From Peptoniphilus sp. GNH (GTDB lineage Bacteria; Bacillota; Clostridia; Tissierellales; Peptoniphilaceae), in NCBI GenBank assembly GCA_021307325.1, contig CP089931.1, positions 1,760,979-1,824,978 on the forward strand: a stretch of DNA of 64,000 nt. Direction: 5' to 3'. Position 1 is the stretch's first letter. The number at the start of each line of letters is the position of its first letter. The notes under the pieces are model-generated. The model saw nothing but the letters and a program-made list of their open reading frames with translations. It did no database searches and had not been told where the DNA came from. This document shows positions 1 through 9,304 of the stretch, piece by piece. Both the position numbers and the translations under genes were made by a program.

Positions 1-987
1 AAGATTAATGTAGAAGTTCTTTCAAGTTCAAACGTTGTTGCAGCTATGAAGGCTCACAAGTATGATATCCTTTCAGAAGTACCTTCAAAGGCTGTTAACG
101 AACTTAAAGAAGTGCCAGGATATCAAATGGTTGGCAAGGGTCAATTCTACTATTCATATCTAGGATTCGCTCTTGGACACTATGACAAGGAAAACGAAAA
201 TATAATTCCAAATCCTGATGCTAAGATGGCAAATGTAAATCTTAGAAAAGCTATGGGTTATGCTATTGACCAAATGTCAATTGCAGAAAAATTCTACAAG
301 GGCAACAACACTCTTGCTAAGTCAGTAATACTTCCTGTATTTACAGACTTCTACAACCACGACATTGAAGGATACACTTATGATGTAGAAAAGGCAAAGA
401 GCCTTCTTGATGAAGCTGGTTACAAGGACGTAGACGGAGATGGATTCAGAGAAGATCCAAAGGGACAACCTCTAGTAATAAAACTTGCTATGATGTCTGG
501 TGGAGATACTGCTGAACCACTTTCACAATATTATTTACAATGTTGGGAACAAATTGGTCTAAAAGTTGAACTTTCAACAGGCAGACTAATCGAAATGAAG
601 AACTTCTATGAAATGGTTCAAAACGAAGATCCTGAAATAGATGTATTTGCAGCTGCATGGGGCGTTGGAACAAACCCATCACCAAAGGAATCTTATGGTA
701 ATCACGCAGCATTTAACCTTTCAAGATACACTTCTGAAACTCTTCAAGAGCCAATCGACAGAATCACATCTGATAAGGCTTCAGATCCTGAATTCTTAGC
801 TAAGGCTTACAAGGATTTCCAAAAGGCTGTATTTGATGAAGTTCCAGTTATTCCAATGCAATGGAGAAATGAATGGACAATTGTAAACAAGCGTCTTTTG
901 AATGTTGATGCAGGTTATGGTAATGGTGCAGAAGTAACTAGCACAGGAGACTGGAAAGTTACATCTGACAAGCCGATTGAAAAATAA
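1..987 (+). CDS. Oligopeptide ABC transporter substrate-binding protein, C-terminal part
   Basis: This is the 3' part of a gene that begins before the window; the frame is open from base 1 and stops with TAA at 985-987, giving about 328 residues. The protein resembles the C-terminal half of the family 5 (OppA/DppA type) extracytoplasmic peptide-binding proteins: a conserved stretch around NVNLRKAMGYAID, a segment reading EAGYKDVDGDGFRED typical of the lobe that closes over bound peptide, and a late region EVPVIPMQWRNEW. Such proteins are lipid-anchored at the cell surface and hand peptides to an Opp permease. The N-terminus with its expected lipobox lies outside the window. The substrate cannot be read from sequence. 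A hairpin with a T-tract follows about 45 bases downstream. Confidence 0.9.
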   Translation, partial: KINVEVLSSSNVVAAMKAHKYDILSEVPSKAVNELKEVPGYQMVGKGQFYYSYLGFALGHYDKENENIIPNPDAKMANVNLRKAMGYAIDQMSIAEKFYKGNNTLAKSVILPVFTDFYNHDIEGYTYDVEKAKSLLDEAGYKDVDGDGFREDPKGQPLVIKLAMMSGGDTAEPLSQYYLQCWEQIGLKVELSTGRLIEMKNFYEMVQNEDPEIDVFAAAWGVGTNPSPKESYGNHAAFNLSRYTSETLQEPIDRITSDKASDPEFLAKAYKDFQKAVFDEVPVIPMQWRNEWTIVNKRLLNVDAGYGNGAEVTSTGDWKVTSDKPIEK

Positions 988-1026
988 GACAAATAAAAAA
1001 GGACAGCCTCAGGCTGGACTACAAAT

Positions 1027-1070
1027 AAAAAATACCGGACTTGGTTTTATTCAAGCCGGTATTTTTTATT
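1027..1070 (+). terminator. Rho-independent terminator after the peptide-binding protein gene
   Basis: ATACCGG (1032-1038) and CTTG (1040-1043) pair with CAAG and CCGGTAT (1052-1062) around an 8-base loop with one bulged A. The stem is followed by a run of T. A run of A precedes it, so it could also act on the minus strand, ending the TRAP operon whose last stop codon is at 1233. Confidence 0.85.
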
Positions 1071-1232
1071 TGCCTATAAGAGTGTGAATATGAATTTTAT
1101 ATAGGGCCATGTAGCCAAAATATTTCTACAAATTTTTGCATAAGTTTATTTCATCTAAATTTTTTTATAAATTTCTAAACGAGAAAATTTTCGTTTCAAA
1201 ATTTTTGATAGGAATTTTTCTATTTAGAAAAA

Positions 1233-2186
1233 CTAATTTGCTCCAAGGACACCTATTTCTTTGAAATATTTTTCAGCTCCTGGATGGAGGGGGATATTGG
1301 CAAGGTCTTTGGTAGCATTTTGAGGGCTTACTTCTCTAAGAGATGGGTTTGTCTTTTTCAAATCTTCCAAATTTTCAAAAAAAGACTTTGTGAGCCTATA
1401 AGCCAGATTCTCATCCATATCCGAGCTTGTATAAAGGACCATTTTAATTGCGGATGTTTGGATATCGCGGGCTATGCCTTCGTAGCTGGAAGCCTTTATT
1501 ATATAGGTCGAGTACCAGGGGTAGGAGGCTTTTAACTTTTTCAAGAAATCATCATCAAGGCTTAAAAGTTTCATAGAGGCTGTGGAAGTAAGTTCCATAA
1601 CTAGCGAGTTGGGAGCTCCGCTCATAAGCCAAAGGCCATCGAGATTTTTATTTCTAATCATATCTGCTGCCTCTTGGGGACCCATGTATTGCAAGTGCAT
1701 TTTTTTTCTATCAAGACCTGCAATTTCAGCATGAGCCTTGAACTCGTCTAAACTGGTCGAGCCTGCAGCGCCTGGAGCAAAGGATAAATTTTCCAAATCT
1801 TTTATATTTTTTATAGAGTCAGAATTTTTGACCAAAATTTGATTGGGATTGTAGTAAAGCCCAAAGAGAATCCTAAGCTTTGGGTTAGGTCTTCCTTCAA
1901 ATATGCCTTCTCCTTTAAAGGATTGGTAGATGATGCTTGTGACGCCCATTGAAACATTGGCTTCCTTGGAATAAATCAAGTTCAAATTTTCTATGCCTCC
2001 GTTTGATCCTTGACTTACTGCTCTTATATCTTTTAAATCTTTATTCCAAATAGATGCTATAGAAGACCCGAGCCCATAAAGAACGCCAGAAGATGAGGCG
2101 GTAGGCATATTTATAGGCGTTTTCTTTTCACATCCTGTCAAAAGCATAAGGCTTAGGGCAAGTAGAATTTTAAATTTATTTTTCAT
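1233..2186 (-). CDS. TRAP transporter solute receptor, TAXI family
   Basis: A lipoprotein of about 317 residues. It has a lysine-rich start, a hydrophobic stretch and a lipobox-like LLTGC near residues 15-19. The mature part matches TAXI-family TRAP receptors (family known to hand organic acids or amino acids to fused TRAP permeases): IASIWNKD, SQGSNGGIENL, the NPNQILVKNSDSIKNIKDL region and GPQEAADMI. The permease gene lies immediately upstream on the same strand, and the two genes overlap by 11 bases, so translational coupling is likely. I start it at the ATG 2184-2186 because GGGAGGAAAT sits just upstream; the in-frame start 12 bases earlier lies on top of that ribosome binding site. The substrate is not identifiable. 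Confidence 0.87.
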   Translation of the reverse strand: MKNKFKILLALSLMLLTGCEKKTPINMPTASSSGVLYGLGSSIASIWNKDLKDIRAVSQGSNGGIENLNLIYSKEANVSMGVTSIIYQSFKGEGIFEGRPNPKLRILFGLYYNPNQILVKNSDSIKNIKDLENLSFAPGAAGSTSLDEFKAHAEIAGLDRKKMHLQYMGPQEAADMIRNKNLDGLWLMSGAPNSLVMELTSTASMKLLSLDDDFLKKLKASYPWYSTYIIKASSYEGIARDIQTSAIKMVLYTSSDMDENLAYRLTKSFFENLEDLKKTNPSLREVSPQNATKDLANIPLHPGAEKYFKEIGVLGAN

Positions 2187-3987
2187 ATTTCCTCCCAAAG
2201 ATTATAAATGCCAAAAGGGCTAGAAGTGATATGAGATCTGTCATAAGACTTGGATGTATGAGCAAAAGTCCAATTAGCATAAGTAAAATAGAACTTATTT
2301 TTGAAAGCTCAACTCTAAAATAACCTATTGTAGCACTTGTTATCAAAAAGCTTCCCAAAAACATAGTAAGGACCTTTATTATGAAGGTAAAAGACAAGTG
2401 AACATTTGAAACCAAGTCCGGACTTAGCAAGAAAAAAAGCGGAAGTATAAATCCAGCGGCAGCAATTTTCATAGCATAGATTGACGTTTTTTTTATGTCT
2501 GAGTTTGCAATTGAAGATGCCACATAGGATGATATGGCAACTGGAGGAGTTATATTGGCAAGACAGGCATAGATAAGGCAAAACATGTGCGAGGCAATCG
2601 GATTGGCACCAGATTTTATAAGAATAGGAACTGCGATGGAAGATACAACTACATAGGCGGCGACACCTGGTACTCCCATGCCAAGTACAATTGAAACCAG
2701 CATGACCAAAAGACCGGTAAAAAAGAGGTGATTTGTACCAAGCAGGCTAATTATAAAATTGCCAGCGATGAGTCCAAGCCCTGTAAGGGATACGCTTCCT
2801 ATTATAAGACCTATCATCATGCAGGAGATGCCTACGTTAAGCATGGATAGAGCTGCATCGTAAAGAGCATTAAAAATCTCAGCAAGTCCCATTTTATTTT
2901 TAGTAAAATGCGAACTCAAAATAGCTACCAAGATAGCTACACTAGATGAAAAGACGGGTGTGAATTTTAAAAGCAAAAGTCCAATTATTGTGGGAAGGGG
3001 CAAGAACAAAATCCAGTCTTTTTTGAGAGTATTTAAAAAATCGGCTTTGCTTATCTCAAAATTATTGTAGAGTTTGTTTTTCTTTGCCATGAGATGCACG
3101 CCCGTATAAATGCCAAAATAGTATATAGAAGCTGGTATGGCTGCGGCAAGCATTACATACTTATAGGGTAAGGATAAAAGCTCTGCCATTATAAAACCTG
3201 CAGCGCCCATGATAGGAGGGGTAAATTGGCCTCCGGTAGATGAAGCTGCCTCAACAGCTGCTGCGAATTCTGGATTGAAACCAGATTTTTTCATAAGTGG
3301 GATGGTAATAGTTCCAGTTGTTGCGACATTGGCAACTGCCGATCCATTTATCATGCCCAAAAGAGCAGAGGAAATTACAGCTACCTTGCCAGCTCCGCCG
3401 CAGGAATTTTTTACAAAATAGAGGGCGGTTTTATTTACTAAGTCTGAAAAGCCAGAATTTTTTAAAAAAGAACCTAAAACTACAAAAAAAAGAATGTAGG
3501 AAGAAGATGCAGAAATCCCCACACCAAAAATACCCTGAGAACCCCAGACCATATAATTTAAGACCCTTCTTAGGCTATAACCATTGTGTCCTAAGATACC
3601 AGGGATAAATCTTCCCCAAAAGGTGTAAGACAAGAAAACCATAGATAAGATAGAAATTGAGGGGGCCTTTAGATGCCCAATTATAAAAAGAAGGGCTAAA
3701 ATTATTAAAGCTATCAATAATTCAGGTCTTCCTGTGAGTCCGAACATTTTAGAAACGGCCTGATATTTAAAAAAGTATAAAGAGAAAAACAAAAGGCTTA
3801 AAAAGACTAGAACAAATCTAATTCTCGGTTTAAGACTCTCGGTTTGATAAAATCCAAAACATACTAAAAATGCTGCATGAAAGATTCTTATATTCATAGA
3901 TGAAGTTTTTGCAAAAAGTATTAAATAAAATTGAAATATGACAAGAAACCCGATTAGGGCTTTCTTGAAACTTATATTTGTCTTCAT
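2176..3987 (-). CDS. TRAP transporter permease, fused 4TM/12TM (DctQM-type)
   Basis: About 603 residues, almost entirely hydrophobic helices. It has the layout of TRAP permeases in which the small (DctQ-like) and large (DctM-like) subunits are joined. Family motifs visible include a GMINGSAVANVATTG-like stretch, GGQFTPPIMGAAGF, and near the C-terminus GMGVPGVAAYVVV and NITPPVA. The protein uses an ion gradient to import substrate delivered by the TAXI receptor encoded next to it. The ATG at 3985-3987 has AGGAGA eight to nine bases upstream; the earlier in-frame ATG at 4005 overlaps that site and is rejected. Its 3' end overlaps the receptor gene. Confidence 0.9.
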   Translation of the reverse strand: MKTNISFKKALIGFLVIFQFYLILFAKTSSMNIRIFHAAFLVCFGFYQTESLKPRIRFVLVFLSLLFFSLYFFKYQAVSKMFGLTGRPELLIALIILALLFIIGHLKAPSISILSMVFLSYTFWGRFIPGILGHNGYSLRRVLNYMVWGSQGIFGVGISASSSYILFFVVLGSFLKNSGFSDLVNKTALYFVKNSCGGAGKVAVISSALLGMINGSAVANVATTGTITIPLMKKSGFNPEFAAAVEAASSTGGQFTPPIMGAAGFIMAELLSLPYKYVMLAAAIPASIYYFGIYTGVHLMAKKNKLYNNFEISKADFLNTLKKDWILFLPLPTIIGLLLLKFTPVFSSSVAILVAILSSHFTKNKMGLAEIFNALYDAALSMLNVGISCMMIGLIIGSVSLTGLGLIAGNFIISLLGTNHLFFTGLLVMLVSIVLGMGVPGVAAYVVVSSIAVPILIKSGANPIASHMFCLIYACLANITPPVAISSYVASSIANSDIKKTSIYAMKIAAAGFILPLFFLLSPDLVSNVHLSFTFIIKVLTMFLGSFLITSATIGYFRVELSKISSILLMLIGLLLIHPSLMTDLISLLALLAFIIFGRKYEK

Positions 3988-4031
3988 GTAAAAATCTCCT
4001 TTCAATTAATTGTAAAGGTCTTTGAATAAAA

Positions 4032-4060
4032 TTTAAAGCTTTAATAATTTTTGATATAAT
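4032..4060 (+). promoter_or_regulatory. Sigma-A type promoter for the flavodoxin-like gene
   Basis: TTTAAA (4032-4037) and TATAAT (4055-4060) are separated by 17 bases and lie about 30 bases before the start codon. The -10 is perfect and the -35 matches four of six. Confidence 0.6.
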
Positions 4061-4088
4061 ATATTTGCAAGTAGAATCGGAGGATGAA

Positions 4089-4616
4089 ATGGAAAATCTT
4101 ATAATTTATAAAAGTACATATGGACATGCAAAAAAGTATGCGTTTTGGTTGCAAAAAATTCTAAAATGCCCCATGGTAGATCTTATAAAGATAGAAGGCG
4201 AAGAGAAAATAGACATAGCAAAATATGACAGGATTATTTTCATTTGCGGAGTTTATAGCCTAAATCTGCCGATAGTTACTTTTATCAGAGATAATTATGA
4301 GCTGATAAAGAACAAGTCTATTTACATTTTGGCTGTGGGTCTTGCTGATAAAGATGAAGAATATTTAGAGAAGCTAAAGAAGAGAAATAGAATAGAAGAT
4401 TTTAAAGTCTTTTATGCTTTTGGAGGTTGGCCTGGCGAAGACATGACCATAACTGATAAGACTGCCATGAAAATTATGGCAGATGTGAGAGGCTTTTTGG
4501 AAAAAGACTTCAAGTATTGGCAAAAAATTGCTAGCAAGTATAAAAGAAAGCCGGTTGATCTTACAAGTAAAGATCAGCTAGAAGAGCTTGTAAATGATAT
4601 AAAAAATGAGAAATAG
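4089..4616 (+). CDS. Flavodoxin-domain protein
   Basis: About 175 residues with a flavodoxin-like fold. The N-terminal strand is followed by a phosphate-binding loop KSTYGHAKKYA, where flavodoxins have T/S-x-T-G-x-T. Later come YDRIIFICGVYSLNLP and YAFGGWPGED, typical of flavodoxin/HemG-like proteins. Small FMN proteins of this kind shuttle electrons or act on quinones and porphyrinogens; nothing here decides which. The ATG at 4089 follows GGAGGATGAA; the longer frame from 4065 has no binding site. It stands alone between the TRAP operon (divergent) and a secreted protein gene with its own -10. Confidence 0.75.
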   Translation: MENLIIYKSTYGHAKKYAFWLQKILKCPMVDLIKIEGEEKIDIAKYDRIIFICGVYSLNLPIVTFIRDNYELIKNKSIYILAVGLADKDEEYLEKLKKRNRIEDFKVFYAFGGWPGEDMTITDKTAMKIMADVRGFLEKDFKYWQKIASKYKRKPVDLTSKDQLEELVNDIKNEK

Positions 4617-4639
4617 CCAAATTATGGGCTTTATGGTAT

Positions 4640-4645
4640 TATAAT
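4640..4645 (+). promoter_or_regulatory. Candidate -10 element for the stalk-domain protein gene
   Basis: A perfect TATAAT lies 21 bases before the ATG at 4666, with GGGGG as the ribosome binding site in between. No convincing -35 is visible, so this is tentative. Confidence 0.4.
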
Positions 4646-4665
4646 ATCTTGACAGGGGGTTAAAG

Positions 4666-5601
4666 ATGAAAAATACTTTAAGAAACACCATAATTTGCTT
4701 ATTGATTTTTATGAGCTTTTTATATGAAGTCGGGGCTGAAAATGCAAGAGACTTTCAACCGATGTCAATCGATTTTGAACACATGGAAAAGGTTGAAGCT
4801 GGCGAAGAATTTTCAATCATGAAGTCTAGATTTTCTATCCAGATAAACATGCCTGGCAGGGAAGGCCTTATTACTAAAAAATATAATATGGTTGGCAAAA
4901 ATCCGACCATTGTAGATGTTAAAGAAACTATAAATAATAAAGAAGTTGTTCTAAAGGATATTTTCGTTGCAAGGGTTAAGGCTGAAGACGGAAAAAATGC
5001 GGAATGTCATTTGATTTACAGTCCGTCCTTGACTTCAGAAGGTTTTGTGAAGCCCTATATGCTCTACAAGGGCAAGAAAATTATGGGGCCGATTTACAGA
5101 TATTCTACTTATTTTGACGAAATAGAAGATAGTGTAGTCGCTGATAAGAATCCAGAAAAAGAAAATATCAAGAGAGATTCTAATAAAGATGAGACCAAGC
5201 AGGTTGAAGATTTAAAAACAGAATTTCAGCTCATGATACTTGGCAAAAACATTGGCCTTTCAAAAGAAATGGGAAGTCCCTATATAAAAGATGGAAGGAC
5301 TATGGTACCTATAAGGTTGATTTCTGAAAGTCTTGGCTATGATGTGAAATGGGAACAAAAGACGAAAACTGTTGCAGTGATAGACAGATCTATTGGTAAG
5401 GCTTTGACCTTTAAAGTGGGAAGCCAACTTGTAAATCTCAATGGAAAAGAAGTGCCAATAGAAGCAAAAGATGCATTGCTTGTACCAGAGATTGTAGGAG
5501 GAAGGACTTATCTGCCGCTTAGATTTATTGTCGAAGCTATGGGCCTAAATGTCGCCTACAAACGTGATAATGGAAAGCACATTATAAAAATTTACCAATA
5601 G
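4666..5601 (+). CDS. Secreted protein with C-terminal stalk (copper amine oxidase N-terminal-like) domain
   Basis: 311 residues. An N-terminal signal peptide (positively charged start, hydrophobic residues 9-20) is followed by an unassigned region of about 170 residues and a charged linker. From about residue 195 to the end there are two copies of the stalk-domain pattern: KDGRTMVPIRLISESLGYDV and later GGRTYLPLRFIVEAMGLNV. In Firmicutes this domain (Pfam Cu_amine_oxidN1) is common in secreted and surface proteins without oxidase activity and probably serves as a wall or protein-binding module. The LRR protein at 32348-34390 ends in the same module. A small GC hairpin follows the gene. Confidence 0.8.
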   Translation: MKNTLRNTIICLLIFMSFLYEVGAENARDFQPMSIDFEHMEKVEAGEEFSIMKSRFSIQINMPGREGLITKKYNMVGKNPTIVDVKETINNKEVVLKDIFVARVKAEDGKNAECHLIYSPSLTSEGFVKPYMLYKGKKIMGPIYRYSTYFDEIEDSVVADKNPEKENIKRDSNKDETKQVEDLKTEFQLMILGKNIGLSKEMGSPYIKDGRTMVPIRLISESLGYDVKWEQKTKTVAVIDRSIGKALTFKVGSQLVNLNGKEVPIEAKDALLVPEIVGGRTYLPLRFIVEAMGLNVAYKRDNGKHIIKIYQ

Positions 5602-5604
5602 ATG

Positions 5605-5623
5605 CCGGCCTTGAGCCGGTTTT
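5605..5623 (+). terminator. Short hairpin with T-tract
   Basis: CCGGC (5605-5609) and GCCGG (5615-5619) pair around a 5-base loop and are followed by TTTT. The stem is short, so read-through into the ABC exporter genes is possible. Confidence 0.55.
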
Positions 5624-5679
5624 CCTTATTGCATAAAAAATTTAAACTTGGCACTACAAGCATACTTAAGGGGATAATT

Positions 5680-7386
5680 ATGAAAAAATTTAAATATTTT
5701 CAGAAAAACAAGATGACAATTTTTCTTGTAATTTTTTTAACTTTATTAAATTCATTTGGTGAGATGGGTCTTCCCAGCTTAATGGCTGTGATCATAGATA
5801 AGGGGATTGCAAGATCTGATTTAAAAGTCGTGGTAAGAACTTCTGAGCTGATGCTTATAGTCACAGTCTTTACAGTCTTGGTACGTTCATCTGCTGCGTA
5901 TTTTTCTTCTAAGGTGGCAATGGGTTATGCAGCTTCTCTTAGAAATGAGCTTTACACCAAGATAAATTATATGACCTACAAGGATATGTCCTACTTTGAA
6001 CCATCATCTCTTATAACTAGAACAACAGATGATGTATCCAAGGTGGAACAAATGATTTTAATGGCCCTAAGACCCATGGTGAGATGTCCCTTGCTCTTTT
6101 TGGGAGCCTTTATTATGACTTTTTCAATAGATGCTTATTTGGCAATGATATTTCTTACAATCCTTCCTTTTATGGCATGGTCCTCATTTTATATAAAAAC
6201 CAAGGCACTCCCATATTTTCCAGAAATTCAAAAAAAGATGGATGCCTTAAATATGCTTTTTAGGAGAAGACTATCTGGAATTTTGCCCATAAGAGCTTTT
6301 TCCAAAGATGCCTATGAAGAAGATGAGTTTGATCGAATAAATACCGAGTACACAGAGCTTGGCATAGAAGCCGACAAGAAAATAGACTGGGCAAGAGCTA
6401 TTGCCTATGTGCCTTTGGCATTTGGGATGGGGCTTTTGCTAATCTTTTGTATGAAAAAGATAAATGCATCTACTATGACAATAGGCCAGATGGTCGCCAT
6501 TTGCTCGTACATGGGGCAAGGTTTCATGGCGCTCATAATGCTTATTAATTTGACCTATATGATTCCAAGTTCTACAACTTCCTATAAAAGAATATCTGAA
6601 GTCCTAGACCACGAAAATGAAAAGCTGACTGGAGACTATGTTTTAGATGAGAAAATAAAGTCGATAAGAGTTTCTAATCTTTTTTTTCATTATAGTGGGG
6701 CTGAAAGAGATGTCATATCTGATTGGAATTTTACAATAAAAGAGGGCGAAAGCCTGGGTATCATAGGGGGTATAGGCTCTGGCAAGACGACATTTTTGAA
6801 AATTCTCTTGAGATTTTTAAAGCCTAGCTCCGGCAAGGTACTAATAAATGATATAGATATAAATGACTTGGACTACAAGTCTTACAGAAGGCGACTTTCT
6901 TATGTCAATCAAGATAACTACTTCTTTACTAAAAGCTTGGGAGAAAATCTCTCCTATGCAGATAAAAGTGCAGGCGAGGCAAAATTAATAAAGGCCTTGA
7001 AGCTTTCAAAGGCTTTGGACTTTTTATCCGAAAATCCCCTAGAAGACAAGGTCATAAGAGGGGGGAGCAACTATTCTGGTGGACAAAGACAAAGACTATC
7101 CATAGCCAGGGCGCTTTCTAGAAAAGCTGATGTATATATTTTTGACGACTCTTTCTCTGCCCTAGACTACATTACAGACAGCAAGGTCAGGGAAAATTTG
7201 AATAAGAATTTGCAAGGCTCTATAAAAATTATAGTTGCACAAAGGATTGCCACTATAAAAAAACTGGATAAAATCTTAGTCTTAGACGACGGAAAACAGC
7301 TCGGCTTTGGCAGTCATGATGAACTTATGAAGACTTGCAAAACTTATATTGATATAGCAATTTCACAAGGAGAAGATCAAGAATGA
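5680..7386 (+). CDS. ABC exporter half-transporter, subunit with degenerate catalytic site
   Basis: 568 residues. Six transmembrane helices lie in roughly the first 300 residues, followed by an ATPase domain with Walker A GGIGSGKTT (about residues 363-371) and an intact signature YSGGQRQR. Its Walker B reads IFDDSFSALD, with Asp in place of the catalytic Glu, and its switch position reads VAQR, with Gln in place of His. This is the pattern of the non-catalytic subunit of heterodimeric exporters such as TM287/288, LmrCD and BmrCD. The partner gene starts inside its stop codon (ATGA overlap). The ATG at 5680 follows AAGGGGA; the upstream in-frame extension covers the preceding hairpin and is not coding. 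The exported substrate is unknown (drugs, peptides or lipids are all seen in the family). Confidence 0.92.
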   Translation: MKKFKYFQKNKMTIFLVIFLTLLNSFGEMGLPSLMAVIIDKGIARSDLKVVVRTSELMLIVTVFTVLVRSSAAYFSSKVAMGYAASLRNELYTKINYMTYKDMSYFEPSSLITRTTDDVSKVEQMILMALRPMVRCPLLFLGAFIMTFSIDAYLAMIFLTILPFMAWSSFYIKTKALPYFPEIQKKMDALNMLFRRRLSGILPIRAFSKDAYEEDEFDRINTEYTELGIEADKKIDWARAIAYVPLAFGMGLLLIFCMKKINASTMTIGQMVAICSYMGQGFMALIMLINLTYMIPSSTTSYKRISEVLDHENEKLTGDYVLDEKIKSIRVSNLFFHYSGAERDVISDWNFTIKEGESLGIIGGIGSGKTTFLKILLRFLKPSSGKVLINDIDINDLDYKSYRRRLSYVNQDNYFFTKSLGENLSYADKSAGEAKLIKALKLSKALDFLSENPLEDKVIRGGSNYSGGQRQRLSIARALSRKADVYIFDDSFSALDYITDSKVRENLNKNLQGSIKIIVAQRIATIKKLDKILVLDDGKQLGFGSHDELMKTCKTYIDIAISQGEDQE

Positions 7387-9128
7387 AGAAAAAAGAAATT
7401 TTAAAAAATATCCTTGGTCAAATTTTCGAATACAAGCTGATCATGCTTGGAGTTTTTATAAGCTCTTTTCTTTCTGCCCTAACAGACATAGTAAATCCTA
7501 GACTACTTGGAAATATAACAGATATAGCAGTAAATGATATAAAAAACTCTGGTCAGATTGATTTGAGAAAACTATTATTTCCCATAGGTCTAGTTGTCTT
7601 GACATATCTTGGGACAGGAATATTTGATTATTTATCTTACAGATGTATAATTATCCTTGCTAGAAATTTTGTTAGAAATCTCAGAAGACAAGTGAGCGAA
7701 AAAATTGGCAAGATATCCATAAGCACCTTTGACAAGTACAGAAAAGGGGATCTGCTATCTAGGCTCACCAATGACATAGAGACCTTGGGACAAAATGTAG
7801 AAATGTTCGCAGGTTATGCAATAAATGCAATTCTAATGCTAGTGGGAGTAGCCATCATGATGATATACACCTCTGCATTTTTGAGCCTTATCTACTTTTT
7901 GGGTTTTCCATTTTTATATCTCACAGTCAAATTTATCACATCAAAATCACAAGCTTTTTTCAAGAGAAAATCCAAAGAAACTGGTGATATGGTCTCATTT
8001 ATAGAGGAGTCTTTTTCTGGAGCAGATATAATAAAGGCCTATGGCTATGAAGAAGAAGCTCTAGAAGAATTTAAAGCCCATAATAAAAAGCTCTACGAGT
8101 CGTCCTACAAGGCATCTTTTATGGCTGGAATTATGCAGCCCCTATCAGTTTTCATATCAAATTTAAGCTATGTTGCAATTTGTTTGGCAGGAGGTCTGCA
8201 AGTCTTAAAAGGAAACCTTAGAGTGGGTGATGTCCAAGCCATGCTTCAATATATAAGAAAATTTTCTTGGCCTCTAGATGCCCTAGTTGAAATGTCAAGT
8301 TCCATTCAAGGCGGCTTGGCAGCTGCAGAAAGAATCTACAAGTTTCTTGGTGAAGAGGAAGAAGAAATAAGAACAGATAAAATTCAAGCCCCCATAAAAA
8401 CGATTGATTTTGAACATCTGCTCTTTGCCTATGAAGACGGAAAGCCTGTAATAAAAGATTTGAATCTAAATGTAAAAAAGGGGCAGACCCTTGCCATAGT
8501 AGGACCTACAGGAGCAGGAAAGACAACCCTTGTGAGTATTTTGATGGCGTTTTATGACAGCAAAAAGGGCAGCATAAAGATAAATGGCAAAGATATAAAA
8601 TCCATAGACAGAGAAAATCTCAGATCTTATTTTGCCATGGTACTCCAGGACACATGGATTTTCGAGGGCAGCATATACGAAAATATAGCCTATTCAAAAA
8701 CAAATGCAACTAGAGAAGAAGTAATAGAAGCGGCAAAAAGATCATATTGCCACAGTTTTATAGAAACTCTGCCAAAAGGATATGATAGCATCCTAAAAGA
8801 AAATGGAAGCAACATTTCAAAGGGACAAAGACAACTTATCACAATTGCCAGAGCCTTTCTAAAAGATCCAGAAATTTTAATCCTAGACGAAGCCACATCT
8901 TCAGTCGATACCAGAACCGAAAAATTGATTCAAAAAGCCATGGGAAAACTAACAAAAGATAGAACGGGCTTTATAATAGCCCATAGACTCTCCACCATAA
9001 GAGATGCCGATAACATACTAGTGCTAGAAAATGGAGACATAGTAGAAAAAGGAAACCATGAAGAACTTATAAGAAAAAATGGAATCTATAAAAAATTATT
9101 TGATGCTCAATTTGCAAACGAAGTTTAA
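7383..9128 (+). CDS. ABC exporter half-transporter, catalytic subunit
   Basis: 581 residues with an N-terminal six-helix membrane domain and a C-terminal ATPase domain. Walker A is GPTGAGKTT, Walker B is ILILDEATSSVD with the catalytic Glu, and the switch His is intact (IIAHRLST). The signature motif is altered to ISKGQRQ. In a head-to-tail dimer its altered signature would face the degenerate Walker B of the upstream subunit. The other site combines its own Walker A/B with the intact SGGQ of the partner and would be the active one. It overlaps the upstream gene by four bases, which fits equal synthesis of the two chains. Confidence 0.93.
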   Translation: MKKKEILKNILGQIFEYKLIMLGVFISSFLSALTDIVNPRLLGNITDIAVNDIKNSGQIDLRKLLFPIGLVVLTYLGTGIFDYLSYRCIIILARNFVRNLRRQVSEKIGKISISTFDKYRKGDLLSRLTNDIETLGQNVEMFAGYAINAILMLVGVAIMMIYTSAFLSLIYFLGFPFLYLTVKFITSKSQAFFKRKSKETGDMVSFIEESFSGADIIKAYGYEEEALEEFKAHNKKLYESSYKASFMAGIMQPLSVFISNLSYVAICLAGGLQVLKGNLRVGDVQAMLQYIRKFSWPLDALVEMSSSIQGGLAAAERIYKFLGEEEEEIRTDKIQAPIKTIDFEHLLFAYEDGKPVIKDLNLNVKKGQTLAIVGPTGAGKTTLVSILMAFYDSKKGSIKINGKDIKSIDRENLRSYFAMVLQDTWIFEGSIYENIAYSKTNATREEVIEAAKRSYCHSFIETLPKGYDSILKENGSNISKGQRQLITIARAFLKDPEILILDEATSSVDTRTEKLIQKAMGKLTKDRTGFIIAHRLSTIRDADNILVLENGDIVEKGNHEELIRKNGIYKKLFDAQFANEV

Positions 9129-9240
9129 ATACACCACTGATTAGCCTTAACGAAATAAATCATTTGTGAATGTAAGCAGACTTGATGAATGAGGGCATTT
9201 TAAAAATAAAAGTAAAAAGCTGAAAAATTAGCTGAAATGC

Positions 9241-9269
9241 TTGACTTGCATAAGTTTGAGTGTTAAACT
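9241..9269 (+). promoter_or_regulatory. Candidate promoter of the str operon
   Basis: TTGACT (9241-9246) and TAAACT (9264-9269) are spaced by 17 bases, about 70 bases ahead of rpsL. The transcript would carry a leader containing the hairpin at 9286-9304. A TATAAT at 9322-9327 is too close to the start codon to be the operon promoter. Confidence 0.5.
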
Positions 9270-9285
9270 TTATAAGTACGTTTAG

Positions 9286-9304
9286 GACTAGCAGACTGCT
9301 AGTC
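9286..9304 (+). promoter_or_regulatory. Leader hairpin upstream of rpsL
   Basis: GACTAGCAG and CTGCTAGTC form a perfect 9-base inverted repeat around a single A in the presumed 5' untranslated region. It is followed by TTAAATTT rather than a strong T-tract. It could be an attenuator, a binding site for a ribosomal protein or an mRNA-stabilising element; the sequence does not decide. Confidence 0.5.

Noticed and set aside
1177-1196. AAACGA/TCGTTT inverted repeat as terminator of the TRAP receptor gene
   Set aside because: The stem is short and AT-rich without a clear T-tract on the minus strand; the hairpin at 1027-1070 is a better candidate.
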